Shown: positions 9,299-18,619 of the stretch, in pieces
Layout: each line of letters starts with the position of its first letter
Numbering within the stretch: the first letter of the stretch is position 1
Source of the DNA: an uncultured Holophagaceae bacterium
GTDB lineage: Bacteria > Acidobacteriota > Holophagae > Holophagales > Holophagaceae
DNA: 64,000 nucleotides
NCBI GenBank assembly: GCA_903884655.1
Contig: CAISFO010000018.1
Span: forward strand, 62,001 to 126,000
Reading direction: 5' to 3'
Program-made: the position numbers and the translations under genes
The notes under the pieces: generated by a model
What the model was told of the DNA's origin: nothing
The model's input: only the letters and a program-made list of their open reading frames with translations
Database searches by the model: none

Positions 9299-10933
9299 AT
9301 GAAGACTCTGGTGCTGCACATTCCCGGCCGGCCGCCCATCCCCCTGGAGGGCGAAGCCAAGTCGTGGACCCTTGGCCGCTCCTCCCAGAACGATGTGGCC
9401 ATCCAGGACCCCAGCCTGAGTCGGCACCACGCCCGCATCAGCCTGAAGGACGGCGTCCCCTATCTGGAGGATATGGGTTCGCTGAACGGGACGTTCATCA
9501 ACGGAGAGCGGATCACCCTGCCCCACCCACTGAAGGATGAGGACGATATCCTCTTCGGTCATGTGCCAGCGAACCTTGGAACCAGATCCAGGGGACCTCG
9601 CGTCCGCATTGGGAATGAAACCGACACCTCCTCTTCCGCCGGTTCCCTGGTCCTGCCTCTGGATCGCATCCGCGCCGCCCCCTTGCGTAGCGAGGCTCCG
9701 GAGACGCTGCGCCTGCGGGAGGTCATCCGGGAAATCCAGGGGTTGTCGCTGGAACTGCTGGAGGACAGCCCGCCGGAACAGTTGCTCTCCCATTTGCTGG
9801 ACCGGCTGTGGACCCTGCTCAAGCCCTGGCGGGCCGCCATTCTCATCCAGGACGGGAAGCAGGTGCTCCAGACGGTGGCTTCGCGCGGGCCAGAGGGAGA
9901 CCGGCCCATCCTGCTGGCCCGGAGCCTCGTGGATGCCGCCCTGGAAAGGAAAGAGTCGGTCCTGTTCAATGTGCTGGCGGACAACCAGGGGCTGGCCTCG
10001 CCATCCCTGGTGCTCAGCGGCGTCACCTCGGCCATGGTCACGCCCCTGGAGCACCAGGGCGTGGTGAAGGGTCTGCTCTACCTGGATTCCCATCCGCCTC
10101 GACCCCCCTTCGACGAGGAGGATCTGCGCCTCGCCAGCACCCTGGCCCACCTGGCCACAGCCAAGCTGGAGCAGGCCCGCATGCGGGAGGAAGCCATGGC
10201 CCGCAAGAAAATGGACCAGGAACTGGATCTGGCTCGCCACATCCAGCAGGGACTGTTGCCGGGGTTCCCGCCGGACATCCCAGGGTATGAAGTGCACGGC
10301 AACAACCTCCCCAGCCGGCAGGTGTCCGGCGACCTGTTCGGGTGGTGGCCCCGGTCGGATGGACGGTGGCTCTTCTGCCTGGCCGATGTCAGCGGCAAAG
10401 GCCTCGGGCCGGGCCTGCTGATGGCTTCCCTCCAGGCCACCTTGGAGGCCTGGACCGAACGGGACCTTTCCACGGCGGACCTGGCCTTCCAACTCTCCAG
10501 GGTCCTGGCCCGCCACACCGATGGCCGGCGGTTCATCACGGCCTTCCTGGCCCTCCTGGATCCACAGACGGGGTTGCTCACCTACACCAACGCGGGCCAC
10601 AACCCCGCGCTCTTCATCCACCCGGACGGGGCCTTCGAATCCCTTGAGGCCCAGGGCCTGCCGCTGGCCATGCTGCCGGGCCAGCCCTACTCGGAACGCA
10701 CCTTCGAGCTGCTACCGGGCGACCTGCTTGCGGTCTACACCGACGGCATCACCGAAGCCACGAACCCCGCTGGTGACGAATTCGGCCCCGAAGCACTGAC
10801 GGAACTGCTCGTGGCCGGGCGCCAGGAATCCCTGCTGGGTATGGACGTCACCCTCCTCGGCGAACTCGACCGATTCGGCGAGGGGGCTCCATTCATGGAT
10901 GACCGCACCATCCTGATGCTGCGGAAGACGTGA
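9299..10933 (+). CDS. FHA-GAF-PP2C (SpoIIE/RsbU-type) protein phosphatase
   Basis: The protein has 544 residues. An FHA phosphothreonine-binding domain spans about 5-95 (LGRSSQNDV, SRHHARI, LNGTFING). A GAF-like domain spans about 145-295, followed by a short helical linker. A SpoIIE/PPM phosphatase domain spans about 305-544, with metal-binding aspartates D345 (SGDLFG), D363 (ADVSGKG), D482 (YTDGITEA) and D534/D535 (MDDRTI). The frame also opens at a GTG at 9239, but MKTLVLHIPG at 9299 is a proper FHA start with AGAAGG upstream. The gene is divergent from four Ser/Thr kinases, so it may dephosphorylate or read their targets; that is inference from context. RsbU-like enzymes classically act on anti-sigma-factor antagonists, and no such partner is encoded nearby. 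Confidence 0.92.
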   Translation: MKTLVLHIPGRPPIPLEGEAKSWTLGRSSQNDVAIQDPSLSRHHARISLKDGVPYLEDMGSLNGTFINGERITLPHPLKDEDDILFGHVPANLGTRSRGPRVRIGNETDTSSSAGSLVLPLDRIRAAPLRSEAPETLRLREVIREIQGLSLELLEDSPPEQLLSHLLDRLWTLLKPWRAAILIQDGKQVLQTVASRGPEGDRPILLARSLVDAALERKESVLFNVLADNQGLASPSLVLSGVTSAMVTPLEHQGVVKGLLYLDSHPPRPPFDEEDLRLASTLAHLATAKLEQARMREEAMARKKMDQELDLARHIQQGLLPGFPPDIPGYEVHGNNLPSRQVSGDLFGWWPRSDGRWLFCLADVSGKGLGPGLLMASLQATLEAWTERDLSTADLAFQLSRVLARHTDGRRFITAFLALLDPQTGLLTYTNAGHNPALFIHPDGAFESLEAQGLPLAMLPGQPYSERTFELLPGDLLAVYTDGITEATNPAGDEFGPEALTELLVAGRQESLLGMDVTLLGELDRFGEGAPFMDDRTILMLRKT

Positions 10934-11013
10934 TCCGCATCAATCCATCCAGAATTGGAGCCCTTACCTACCCTGCCGATCCATAATGGCAAAGTCCCCT
11001 TCCCTGGATCGCC

Positions 11014-14000
11014 ATGCTCGAACCCCCTGGCCGCTCCCACTCCTGGGCTCCTCTGTTCGAGAGCCTCCCCACGGGTGTGATGCTGGCGGATGCCGAAGGC
11101 CGCTACCTCGAAGCCAACGCCGCCGCGTCCCGGATCCTCGGGTACGACCGGGAGACCCTGCTGGCCAGCCGGCTGCCCGAGCCCCGCTCCCAGCTGCTGG
11201 CGGCCGACGGCTCCCCGCTGTCTCCGGACGACACCCCGGGTGCCCTAGCCCTCCGCACGGGCAAGGCCGCACCCCGGCAGGTGCTGGGGGTGGTCGGCGA
11301 GGACGGCGATGTCCTGTGGCTGGGCCTGTCCGCCGAACCCCTGCCCGAGGGCGGTGTGCTGGTCAGCTTCGAGGACGTCACCCGCCAGCACCTCACCGAG
11401 AACATCCTGGCCGCCCGGGCCCGCCTGTCCGAGCTGGCGCCCTCAGTCTCCCTCGAGGCGCTCCTCCGGGCCACGCTGGACGAGGCGGAACGCCTGACGG
11501 GCAGCTGCATCGGCTTCTTCCACTTCATGGAGGCGGACCAGCAGACCCTCACCCTGCAGGCGTGGAGCACCCGCACCGAGGACGAGTTCTGCATGGCCGT
11601 CGGCAAGGGACTGCACTACGCCGTCAGCCAGGCCGGAGTCTGGGTGGACGCGGTCCATGCCCGGAAGCCCGTGATCCACAACGACTATGCAAGCCTGCCC
11701 CACAAGCGAGGCATGCCCGAAGGGCACGCCCAGGTGCTGCGAGAGCTGGTGGTGCCGGTCCTCCGGGGCGAGCGCATCATGGCCCTGCTCGGCGTGGGCA
11801 ACAAGCCCTTCCCCTATGGCAAGCGGGACCTCCAGACCGTCCAGAGCCTGGCAGACCTGGCCTGGGATATTGCGGAACGGAAGCGCGCGGAAGAGGCCCT
11901 AGAACGGTCCCAGGCCCAGTTTCGCCGGATCTCGGAGAACGCCAAGGACCTGATCTACATCTACCGCCTGGAACCAACGCCGGGCTTCGAGTGGGTCAGT
12001 CCCTCCTGCCTGGCCATGACCGGCTATACCCCGGAGGAGCACTACGCCGACCCCATGCTGGGGAAGAGGATCCTCCATCCTGACGATGCCCCCAAGATCC
12101 CGGTCCTGTTGGCAGAGCTGAAGGATCCCCCCGAGACCTTGCGCCTGCGCTGGGTGAAGAAGGATGGGACCGTGGTGTGGATCGAACAGGTCTGCTCCTA
12201 CATCCGCGACGGCGCAGGCAAGGTGGTGGCCGTCCAGGGCATTGCCCGCGACGTGACCTCCGAAGTGGAGAACCAGCGAGCGCTGGAAGAGAGCGAGGCC
12301 CGCTGGATCACCATGGTGGAGCAGGCCGGGGACGGCTTCGAGCTGCTCGACGAGGAGGGGCGCTACCTCCAGGTGAACCAGGCCACCTGCCGGGACCTGG
12401 GCTACAGCCGCGAGGAATTGCTGGGAAAGACGATCATCGAGGTGGACCCGAATCTCACGCTTGAGTCCTTCCGGGCGCAGTTCCAGTCCCTCATCGACCA
12501 CCCGGCCGTGACCTTCGAAACGGTGCACCAGCGCAAGGACGGGACTGAGTTCCCCGTCGAGGTCACTGTCTCCGTGACGCAACTCGGCGGTCAGCACCGG
12601 GCCCTGACCAACGTGCGGGACATTACCGATCGAAAACGTACCGAGAAGCTGCTGCGGGCCACCAGAGACCAGCTGAGCCTGGTACTCGACTCCCTGGATG
12701 CCCACGTGGCCGTCCTGGATGGAGCCGGCAACATCGTCACCGTCAACGAGCCCTGGAGGAACTTCGCCCGCGAGAATGGCATCACGAACCCCGTGGGCAC
12801 TGTGGAGCAGGTGAACTACCTGGAGGTGCTGGCCTGCGCCACCCTGGATTCCTCCGGTGACATCGCGGCCGTGCGGGACGGTGTCGAAGGTGTCTTGAAG
12901 GGTACGCGCGCCACCTTCACCACCGAATACCCCTGCAACAGCCCCACGGAGCTGCGCTGGTTCCGCATGCACGTGATGCCCCTGCGCTCTGGCCAAGTGG
13001 GCGCGGTCATCACCCACGAGAACATCACGGAGGAGAAGCTGGCCAAGGTAGCGGTGGAGCAGGCCCACGAGCAGCTCGCCTTCGCCCAGCGGGCAGCGCA
13101 GGCAGGCACCTGGGAGTGGAACCTGAAGGACAGCACCTTCACCTGGTCCCGGGAGATGTTCGAGCTCTACGGTCTGGACCCGGACAAGGATCAGGCCGAT
13201 CTCGAGACCTACCGGAAGGTGGTACACCCGGACGATTGGCCGGTCATTGAAGCCAACATGCAAAGGGCCGTAGCCGAACAGTCGCCTTTTGCCGACAACT
13301 ACCGCACCATCCTGCCCGATGGCCAGGTCCGGTGGATCCATGCCCAGGGTTCCTTCGATCGGAATGCCCAGGGACAAGCGAGTCGCGTGGCCGGGATCTG
13401 TGTGGACCACACCCGCCAAAAAACTGCCGAGCTGGCTCTGGCCGCCAGCGAGTCCCAGGCCCGGGCCATGCTCCGCACGGCGCAGGATGGCGTCTGGCTG
13501 GCGGACATGCAGGCCCGGTTCCTGGAAGTCAACGAGGCCGCCTGCCGCATGCTGGGATATTCCGCGCAGGAGCTTCGCGGCATGTGCGTTTCCGAAATAG
13601 AGGCCGACGAGGATCCTCAGGAGGTGGTCCGGCACGCCGAGCGGATCGCCATGAGGGGCTTCGATCTCTTCGAATCGCGCCTGCGCCGAAAGGACGGATC
13701 GACCTTCCCCGTAGAGGTCTCCGTTACCCACCTGCCAGACCTGGACCGCCTGGTGGTCTTCGTCCGGGACATCACCAAGCGCAAGCAGGCAGAAAGGAGC
13801 CTGGAAGCGAGCCAGCGCTTCCTGGCGGAAACCGAACGCATCGGCCATGTCGGGGGCTGGGAATTCGACATCGACACCCAAGAACAGACCTGGACCGAAG
13901 AGGTCTACCGGATCCACGACCTTGATTCCAACTTCAAGCCGACCTTGGATCGTGGCCTGAGTTTCTACGACGCCACCTCCCGCCCGGTTATCGAGGATGC

Positions 14001-16050
14001 GGTCAGGCGCGCCATGGAGCATGGGAAGGCCTTCGACCTCGAGTTGGGGATCATCACCGCCAAGGGCAACCCGAGGCACGTGCATGTCATCGGGAAGGTC
14101 GATCTCGACAGGCGCAAGATTTTTGGTTTCATCCAGGACATCTCCGAACGCAAGGCCATCGAAGCCGCCCTGCTGAAGAGTCAAGTGCAGATACGGGAGG
14201 CACTGCTATTCAACGAACAGCTGCTGGCGTCCATGCCCATTGGGGCCGCCGCCTACCGCGGCGAGTCGGGGCGCTGCATCATGGCCAATGAGGCCATCGC
14301 CCTGGCCGTGGGGGGCACACGGGAGGGGCTGCTCCACCAGGATTTCCGCGACATCGAATCCTGGAAGACATCGGGCATCTTGGAGGTAGCCGAACGGGTT
14401 ATCGCCACTGGCAGCGAGGAACAGGTGGAGTTCCACCTGCATTCCACCTTCGGCAGGGAGTGCTGGCTGTCCTGCACCTTCTCCACCTTCTCCAGTGCCG
14501 AGGGAAACAACCTGCTGGTGCTCTGCGCGGACACCACCGAGCGCAAGCGGGCCGAACTGGCCCTGCTCCAGAGCGAACGGCAGTACCGCAGCCTCTTCGA
14601 CACCATGAACGAGGGCTTCGCCCTGCACGAGATCATCAGCGGCGAAGAAGGGAAGCCCTTCGACTACCGCTTCCTGGATGTGAACCCGGCCTTCGTGGCC
14701 ATGACTGGCCTGCCGCGGCACCAGTGGGTGGGCCGCACCGTGCGGGAGATCCTGCCGGGCATCGAGCCCCGGTGGATCCGCGAGTACGGACAGGTCGTCC
14801 AGACCGGCATTCCCGTCACCTTCGAGGAAGAATCCAGGGACCTGGGGCGCTGGTACCGGGTCACGGCCTACCGACCCGCGCCCCGGCAGTTCGCGGCGCT
14901 GGTCACTGACATCACCGACACCAAGCGCATCGAGGAAGAGCGCCGGCTGCTGGAGCAGCAGATCGCCCGGACCCAGAAGATGGAGAGCCTGGGCAGCCTG
15001 GCCGGTGGTGTGGCCCACGACATGAACAACGTGCTGGGAGCCATCATGGGGCTGGCCTCCATCCACCAGGAGCAGGCCGCGGAGGATTCCCATCTCCACA
15101 AGAGCATGGCCACCATCCTGAAGGCCTGCACCCGGGGGCGGACCCTGGTCAAGGGCCTGCTCGGCTTCGCCCGCCAGGGACTGGAGGAGGTCCGGGTCCT
15201 GGATCTGAACGACGTGATCCGGGAGGAGGTTGCCCTGCTGGAGCGGACGATCCCGCCCAGCGTGCGCATCGAAACGGACCTGCACCCCAGTTTGCGGCGC
15301 ATCCATGGCGATCCTGCCGCCCTCAGTCACGTGCTCATGAATGTCTGCGTGAACGCCCTCGACGCCATGCCCGAAGGCGGCAGCCTGAGCATCCGCACCC
15401 GCAACGAAGAGGGGGACCGGGTCTCACTCGAGGTGGTCGATACAGGTTGTGGCATGGCACAGGACGTGCTCGAGAAGGCCCTGGACCCCTTTTTCACCAC
15501 CAAAGGGCAGGGCAAGGGCACGGGGCTGGGGCTGTCCATCGTGTACGGTGCCATGAAGGCCCACCATGGCCAAATGGAGCTGGCCAGCACTCCCGGCGCG
15601 GGCACCCGGGTCGTCATGCGCTTCCCCGCCACCACGGCGGAACCCGGCCCCGATCCTTCTGCCTCGCGCCGCTTCCCGGAGGGCCACCCCATGAAGGTCC
15701 TGGTGGTGGACGATGACGAGCTCATCCAGCACAGTCTGGTGGAGCTGCTCCAGTCCATGGGGCACCGGCCCACGCTGGCCGCCACCGGTGAGAAGGCGCT
15801 CCACCTGCTGGCCCAGGGCCTGGCTGTGAATGTGGTGTTCCTGGACCTGAACATGCCGGGTCTGGGCGGGGTCGGCACCCTGCCGCGCCTGCGGGCCGCC
15901 TACCCCGAGCTGCCGGTCCTGATTACCACCGGGCGGGCCGATCAGCAAGCCATGGACCTGGTGGCTCGCACGTCCAAAACCATGCTGTTACCTAAGCCCT
16001 TCTCCTCCGAGGAGATCGCCAGCCACTTCCGGCAGCTGGGACTCTGCTAA
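11014..16050 (+). CDS. Nine-PAS/GAF hybrid histidine kinase with C-terminal receiver
   Basis: The protein has 1678 residues and no obvious membrane helix. The order is PAS (about 9-130), GAF (about 135-290), then about eight further PAS/PAC units (about 300-1310). PAC ends are marked by repeated DITxxKxxE-type linkers. The HisKA domain has phospho-acceptor H1335 in GVAHDMNN. The HATPase has N-box NVCVNALDAM and G-boxes DTGCGM and GKGTGLGLS. The receiver starts at about 1559 (VLVVDDDE) with phospho-acceptor D1611 (FLDLNMPG) and a KPF lysine. No partner response regulator is adjacent. The start lacks a good Shine-Dalgarno, so the N terminus is provisional. It could sense redox state or small ligands in the cytoplasm, but the PAS cofactors cannot be read from sequence. 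Confidence 0.93.
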   Translation: MLEPPGRSHSWAPLFESLPTGVMLADAEGRYLEANAAASRILGYDRETLLASRLPEPRSQLLAADGSPLSPDDTPGALALRTGKAAPRQVLGVVGEDGDVLWLGLSAEPLPEGGVLVSFEDVTRQHLTENILAARARLSELAPSVSLEALLRATLDEAERLTGSCIGFFHFMEADQQTLTLQAWSTRTEDEFCMAVGKGLHYAVSQAGVWVDAVHARKPVIHNDYASLPHKRGMPEGHAQVLRELVVPVLRGERIMALLGVGNKPFPYGKRDLQTVQSLADLAWDIAERKRAEEALERSQAQFRRISENAKDLIYIYRLEPTPGFEWVSPSCLAMTGYTPEEHYADPMLGKRILHPDDAPKIPVLLAELKDPPETLRLRWVKKDGTVVWIEQVCSYIRDGAGKVVAVQGIARDVTSEVENQRALEESEARWITMVEQAGDGFELLDEEGRYLQVNQATCRDLGYSREELLGKTIIEVDPNLTLESFRAQFQSLIDHPAVTFETVHQRKDGTEFPVEVTVSVTQLGGQHRALTNVRDITDRKRTEKLLRATRDQLSLVLDSLDAHVAVLDGAGNIVTVNEPWRNFARENGITNPVGTVEQVNYLEVLACATLDSSGDIAAVRDGVEGVLKGTRATFTTEYPCNSPTELRWFRMHVMPLRSGQVGAVITHENITEEKLAKVAVEQAHEQLAFAQRAAQAGTWEWNLKDSTFTWSREMFELYGLDPDKDQADLETYRKVVHPDDWPVIEANMQRAVAEQSPFADNYRTILPDGQVRWIHAQGSFDRNAQGQASRVAGICVDHTRQKTAELALAASESQARAMLRTAQDGVWLADMQARFLEVNEAACRMLGYSAQELRGMCVSEIEADEDPQEVVRHAERIAMRGFDLFESRLRRKDGSTFPVEVSVTHLPDLDRLVVFVRDITKRKQAERSLEASQRFLAETERIGHVGGWEFDIDTQEQTWTEEVYRIHDLDSNFKPTLDRGLSFYDATSRPVIEDAVRRAMEHGKAFDLELGIITAKGNPRHVHVIGKVDLDRRKIFGFIQDISERKAIEAALLKSQVQIREALLFNEQLLASMPIGAAAYRGESGRCIMANEAIALAVGGTREGLLHQDFRDIESWKTSGILEVAERVIATGSEEQVEFHLHSTFGRECWLSCTFSTFSSAEGNNLLVLCADTTERKRAELALLQSERQYRSLFDTMNEGFALHEIISGEEGKPFDYRFLDVNPAFVAMTGLPRHQWVGRTVREILPGIEPRWIREYGQVVQTGIPVTFEEESRDLGRWYRVTAYRPAPRQFAALVTDITDTKRIEEERRLLEQQIARTQKMESLGSLAGGVAHDMNNVLGAIMGLASIHQEQAAEDSHLHKSMATILKACTRGRTLVKGLLGFARQGLEEVRVLDLNDVIREEVALLERTIPPSVRIETDLHPSLRRIHGDPAALSHVLMNVCVNALDAMPEGGSLSIRTRNEEGDRVSLEVVDTGCGMAQDVLEKALDPFFTTKGQGKGTGLGLSIVYGAMKAHHGQMELASTPGAGTRVVMRFPATTAEPGPDPSASRRFPEGHPMKVLVVDDDELIQHSLVELLQSMGHRPTLAATGEKALHLLAQGLAVNVVFLDLNMPGLGGVGTLPRLRAAYPELPVLITTGRADQQAMDLVARTSKTMLLPKPFSSEEIASHFRQLGLC

Positions 16051-16072
16051 CTGGTTCCTGGTCCGCGCAGAC

Positions 16073-16085
16073 AAACCCCGGGTTT
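16073..16085 (+). terminator. Small hairpin after the PAS kinase gene
   Basis: A perfect 6-bp inverted repeat (AAACCC-C-GGGTTT) lies 23 nt after the stop at 16050. It has no following T-run, so it is at best a weak or factor-dependent terminator. Confidence 0.2.
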
Positions 16086-16104
16086 CATCGGATCATAAGG
16101 ATCC

Positions 16105-17088
16105 ATGGACAGCCGCGAATCCGACAATCTGCCCGATACGAGTCTCCAGCCAGTGCCTCCTCCAGAGGCCCAGGCGACCTCGACCGCCGACCTGGTGCAG
16201 CCGGCGGAATTCTCCCCCGGTCAGGTCAAAGAACTCCTGGACATGATCAAGTTCGAACACACGGTGTTCGCACTGCCCTTCGCCCTGCTGGGCGCCCTGA
16301 CGGCAGCGCAGGGCCTTCCCCCACTGCGGACTTCCCTCTGGATCCTGGCGGCCATGGTGGGTGCGCGAACGGCAGCCATGACATTCAACCGGCTGGTGGA
16401 TGTGGATGTGGATGCCGAGAACCCGCGTACTTCCGGCCGAGCCCTTCCCGCAGGCAGGGTCTCCCGGGGTGGCGCCATGGCCCTGATGGGTGCAGGCATC
16501 GTCCTGTTCGGACTGTCGGCAGGCGCCCTGGGTCCTCTCACCTGGGCGCTGTCGCCCCTGGCCCTGGTCATCATCCTCGGCTATTCCCTCTGCAAGCGGT
16601 TCACCTCCTTAGCGCACGTGGTACTGGGACTTTCCCTTTCCGGTGCTCCGCTGGGAGCGTGGATTGCCGTCTCCGGTCGCATCGAGACTCCGGCCCTCTG
16701 GCTGTCCGGAGGCGTGCTCGCCTGGACCGCCGGGTTCGATATCCTCTACTCCCTGCAGGATGAAGGCTTCGATCGGGCCAGAGGGCTCCACTCCATTCCT
16801 TCCAGGGTCGGAACCCGCAGGGCGCTCCTCCTGTCTCGCAGCCTTCATGTCCTTGCACTGGTGTGCTGGGGGATGTTCAACCGTCAGGTCGGTGGCTATC
16901 TGTGGTCCTGGGTCGGCTGGGGCACCGTCGCGGCCATGCTGGTCCGGGAGCAGTGGCTGGTGCGCAAGGGCGATCTTTCGCGCATCGATCAGGCCTTTTT
17001 CACCTTGAACAGCCTCATCGGGCTCGTGTTTTTCATGGGGCATGTCCTGGAACATGTGCTGTCCAGGACCCTGCTGGCCCCTCTCTAG
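16105..17088 (+). CDS. UbiA-family polyprenyltransferase
   Basis: The 327-residue, multi-helix membrane protein transfers a polyprenyl chain onto an aromatic ring in quinone synthesis. The first Asp-rich motif is N95-x3-D99-x3-D103 (NRLVDVDVD) and the second is DEGFD in YSLQDEGFDRARG; both bind Mg-diphosphate. An unusually long hydrophilic N terminus of about 45 residues (Pro/Glu/Thr-rich) precedes the first helix. An AAGGA sits just upstream of the ATG. It resembles the 4-hydroxybenzoate/MqnP branch more than MenA. With no other quinone genes nearby, the substrate (hydroxybenzoate versus a futalosine-pathway acid) is undecided. Confidence 0.87.
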   Translation: MDSRESDNLPDTSLQPVPPPEAQATSTADLVQPAEFSPGQVKELLDMIKFEHTVFALPFALLGALTAAQGLPPLRTSLWILAAMVGARTAAMTFNRLVDVDVDAENPRTSGRALPAGRVSRGGAMALMGAGIVLFGLSAGALGPLTWALSPLALVIILGYSLCKRFTSLAHVVLGLSLSGAPLGAWIAVSGRIETPALWLSGGVLAWTAGFDILYSLQDEGFDRARGLHSIPSRVGTRRALLLSRSLHVLALVCWGMFNRQVGGYLWSWVGWGTVAAMLVREQWLVRKGDLSRIDQAFFTLNSLIGLVFFMGHVLEHVLSRTLLAPL

Positions 17089-17148
17089 ATCCTTGGTTGT
17101 AATAAGCCGAGTCACAGGCACAGCGGTTCCAAGGTATGCTGGGGGGCC

Positions 17149-18141
17149 ATGTCAACCCAGCAACCTGAACGCCGTCGCGCCTTGCGATCCAGCCGCCCAG
17201 ATTCTGGGCGCTGGCTGACGGTGATGGTCGTGTTCAGCCACCGCACCTTTCGCTGGTCCCTGACCCGGCAGGTCATGCTCTGGGTGCTGGGTGGCGTGGT
17301 GGGGTTCTGGGCATTGGCGATGATCGGATCCGGCTACGGCTTCTGGGCAACCAAAAAAATCATGAGCTTCGGCAACCTCCAGCGGGAAACTCTGGAACAG
17401 CAGGAACAGCTCCGCTCCTCCCTCGACCAGGCCCAGGCGCTGGAGAACGAGGTGGCAACCCTGCGCAAGCAGCACACGGAACTCCTGAAACTGCTGGACC
17501 CCAAGGCACCGGCGCCTCCTCCCCTGCCCTCCCTGCCGGGCCAGCCCGGGATCGCGCCTGACAAGCCGAACCCGGCGCCTCTGCCGCCCGGCACCCAGGA
17601 ACGTTTGTCCCGACTGCGCCAGGATCTCGACTACACCTCCAAACAAGCCGCCGTGGTCAAGGCCCGCATGGAACCGGTGATTCGGCTCTGGGGGCGGACC
17701 CCGTCCATTCCGCCCACCGCCGGCTATATCAGCTCCGGATTCGGCGTGCGCGTCAGTCCCTTTTCCCGGTCCAACGAAACCGGCGACGGCATTCTCGGAT
17801 ACCACACGGGCCTGGACATCACCAATGCGCTGGATACTCCTATCCAGGCCACCGCCGATGGAGAAGTGGTGGAAGCCGGGTGGATGGATCGGTATGGATG
17901 GGGCATCCGCCTCCGGCATGCGCAAGGACTGGAAACCCTCTATGCCCACCTGGACCGGCTTGATGTGAAAGTCGGCCAGCAGGTACCCCGTGGGACTATC
18001 CTGGGAATGATGGGGCGCTCCGGCAATGCTACGGGTGTCCACCTTCACTACGAAGTTCGCCGCAACGGGAAGCCCGTCAACCCCCAGCCCTACCTTCGGC
18101 TCCAGCGCCAGTGGCTGAGTGCGCTTGGCAGACCTTCCTGA
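17149..18141 (+). CDS. Membrane-anchored M23 peptidoglycan endopeptidase
   Basis: The protein has 330 residues: a short basic cytoplasmic N terminus, one membrane helix (about 43-67), a coiled coil (about 75-115), a Pro-rich hinge (about 118-150), then a LytM/M23 Zn-peptidase domain. Zn ligands are visible as H219 and D223 (GYHTGLD) and H300 of H298-L-H300, with catalytic H267 (YAHLD), so the enzyme looks active. A bactofilin gene follows after 15 nt. Coupled M23-bactofilin genes (LmdC-BacA and Csd1-CcmA types) act together in cell-shape control, and the same role is inferred here. Confidence 0.92.
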   Translation: MSTQQPERRRALRSSRPDSGRWLTVMVVFSHRTFRWSLTRQVMLWVLGGVVGFWALAMIGSGYGFWATKKIMSFGNLQRETLEQQEQLRSSLDQAQALENEVATLRKQHTELLKLLDPKAPAPPPLPSLPGQPGIAPDKPNPAPLPPGTQERLSRLRQDLDYTSKQAAVVKARMEPVIRLWGRTPSIPPTAGYISSGFGVRVSPFSRSNETGDGILGYHTGLDITNALDTPIQATADGEVVEAGWMDRYGWGIRLRHAQGLETLYAHLDRLDVKVGQQVPRGTILGMMGRSGNATGVHLHYEVRRNGKPVNPQPYLRLQRQWLSALGRPS

Positions 18142-18156
18142 ACCAAGGAGTGACCC

Positions 18157-18618
18157 ATGGCAGTCTTCCGCAGCAAGCCCAAGCCCGAACCCGCCCCGGC
18201 CATTCATTCCCTGCTTGGCAAGGATGTGCTGTTCAAGGGGGAGGTCCACACCAACACCCGCAGCTTCCGTGTCGAAGGCATCGTGGAAGGGACCATCCAC
18301 TCCAAAGGGGAAGTGTCCATCGCCCCCGGGGGCCTTGTGAAAGGCACCATTTTCGCCAAGCACCTGGTCGTCACCGGTCGCGCCGAAGGCACCATGAAGA
18401 TCTCGGATTGTCTGGAGATCCATGGCACGGGCTACGTGGAAGGGGATGTGGAAGTGGGCTCCCTCGTGGTGGACGAGGGCGGGACCCTGCAAGGCGTGTG
18501 CGTCCGCAAGGACCAGAAGTCCGGGAAGGAAGAAGCCAACGGTGTGGCCAAGGGGGGTTCCCTGCCCGTGGGCAAGGCCCCGGACTCCGGCGCCAAGAAG
18601 GCCGACGTCAAAGGTTGA
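18157..18618 (+). CDS. Bactofilin (polymer-forming cytoskeletal protein)
   Basis: The protein has 153 residues. The central beta-helical bactofilin domain (about 12-115) shows regularly spaced valine/glycine rungs (GEVHTNTRSFRVEG, GTIHSKGEVSIAPGG, GDVEVGSLVVDEGG). Both ends are charged and disordered (KPKPEPAP at the N terminus, Lys/Gly-rich at the C terminus). A strong AAGGAG lies 7 nt before the ATG. It is cotranscribed with the M23 peptidase upstream and probably scaffolds it at the inner membrane. The stop is 1 nt from the convergent ruvB stop. Confidence 0.93.
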   Translation: MAVFRSKPKPEPAPAIHSLLGKDVLFKGEVHTNTRSFRVEGIVEGTIHSKGEVSIAPGGLVKGTIFAKHLVVTGRAEGTMKISDCLEIHGTGYVEGDVEVGSLVVDEGGTLQGVCVRKDQKSGKEEANGVAKGGSLPVGKAPDSGAKKADVKG

Positions 18619-18619
18619 G

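Noticed and set aside
10986..12083. A 365-codon plus-strand frame overlapping the start of the PAS kinase
   Set aside because: Its composition is Pro/Arg/Gly-rich with no domain, while the overlapping frame holds PAS and GAF signatures.
11899..14184. A 761-codon frame on the minus strand inside the PAS kinase gene
   Set aside because: It is antisense to a well-supported PAS/HisKA protein, lacks recognisable domains, and is rich in Gly, His, Val and Leu as expected for a GC-rich antisense artefact.
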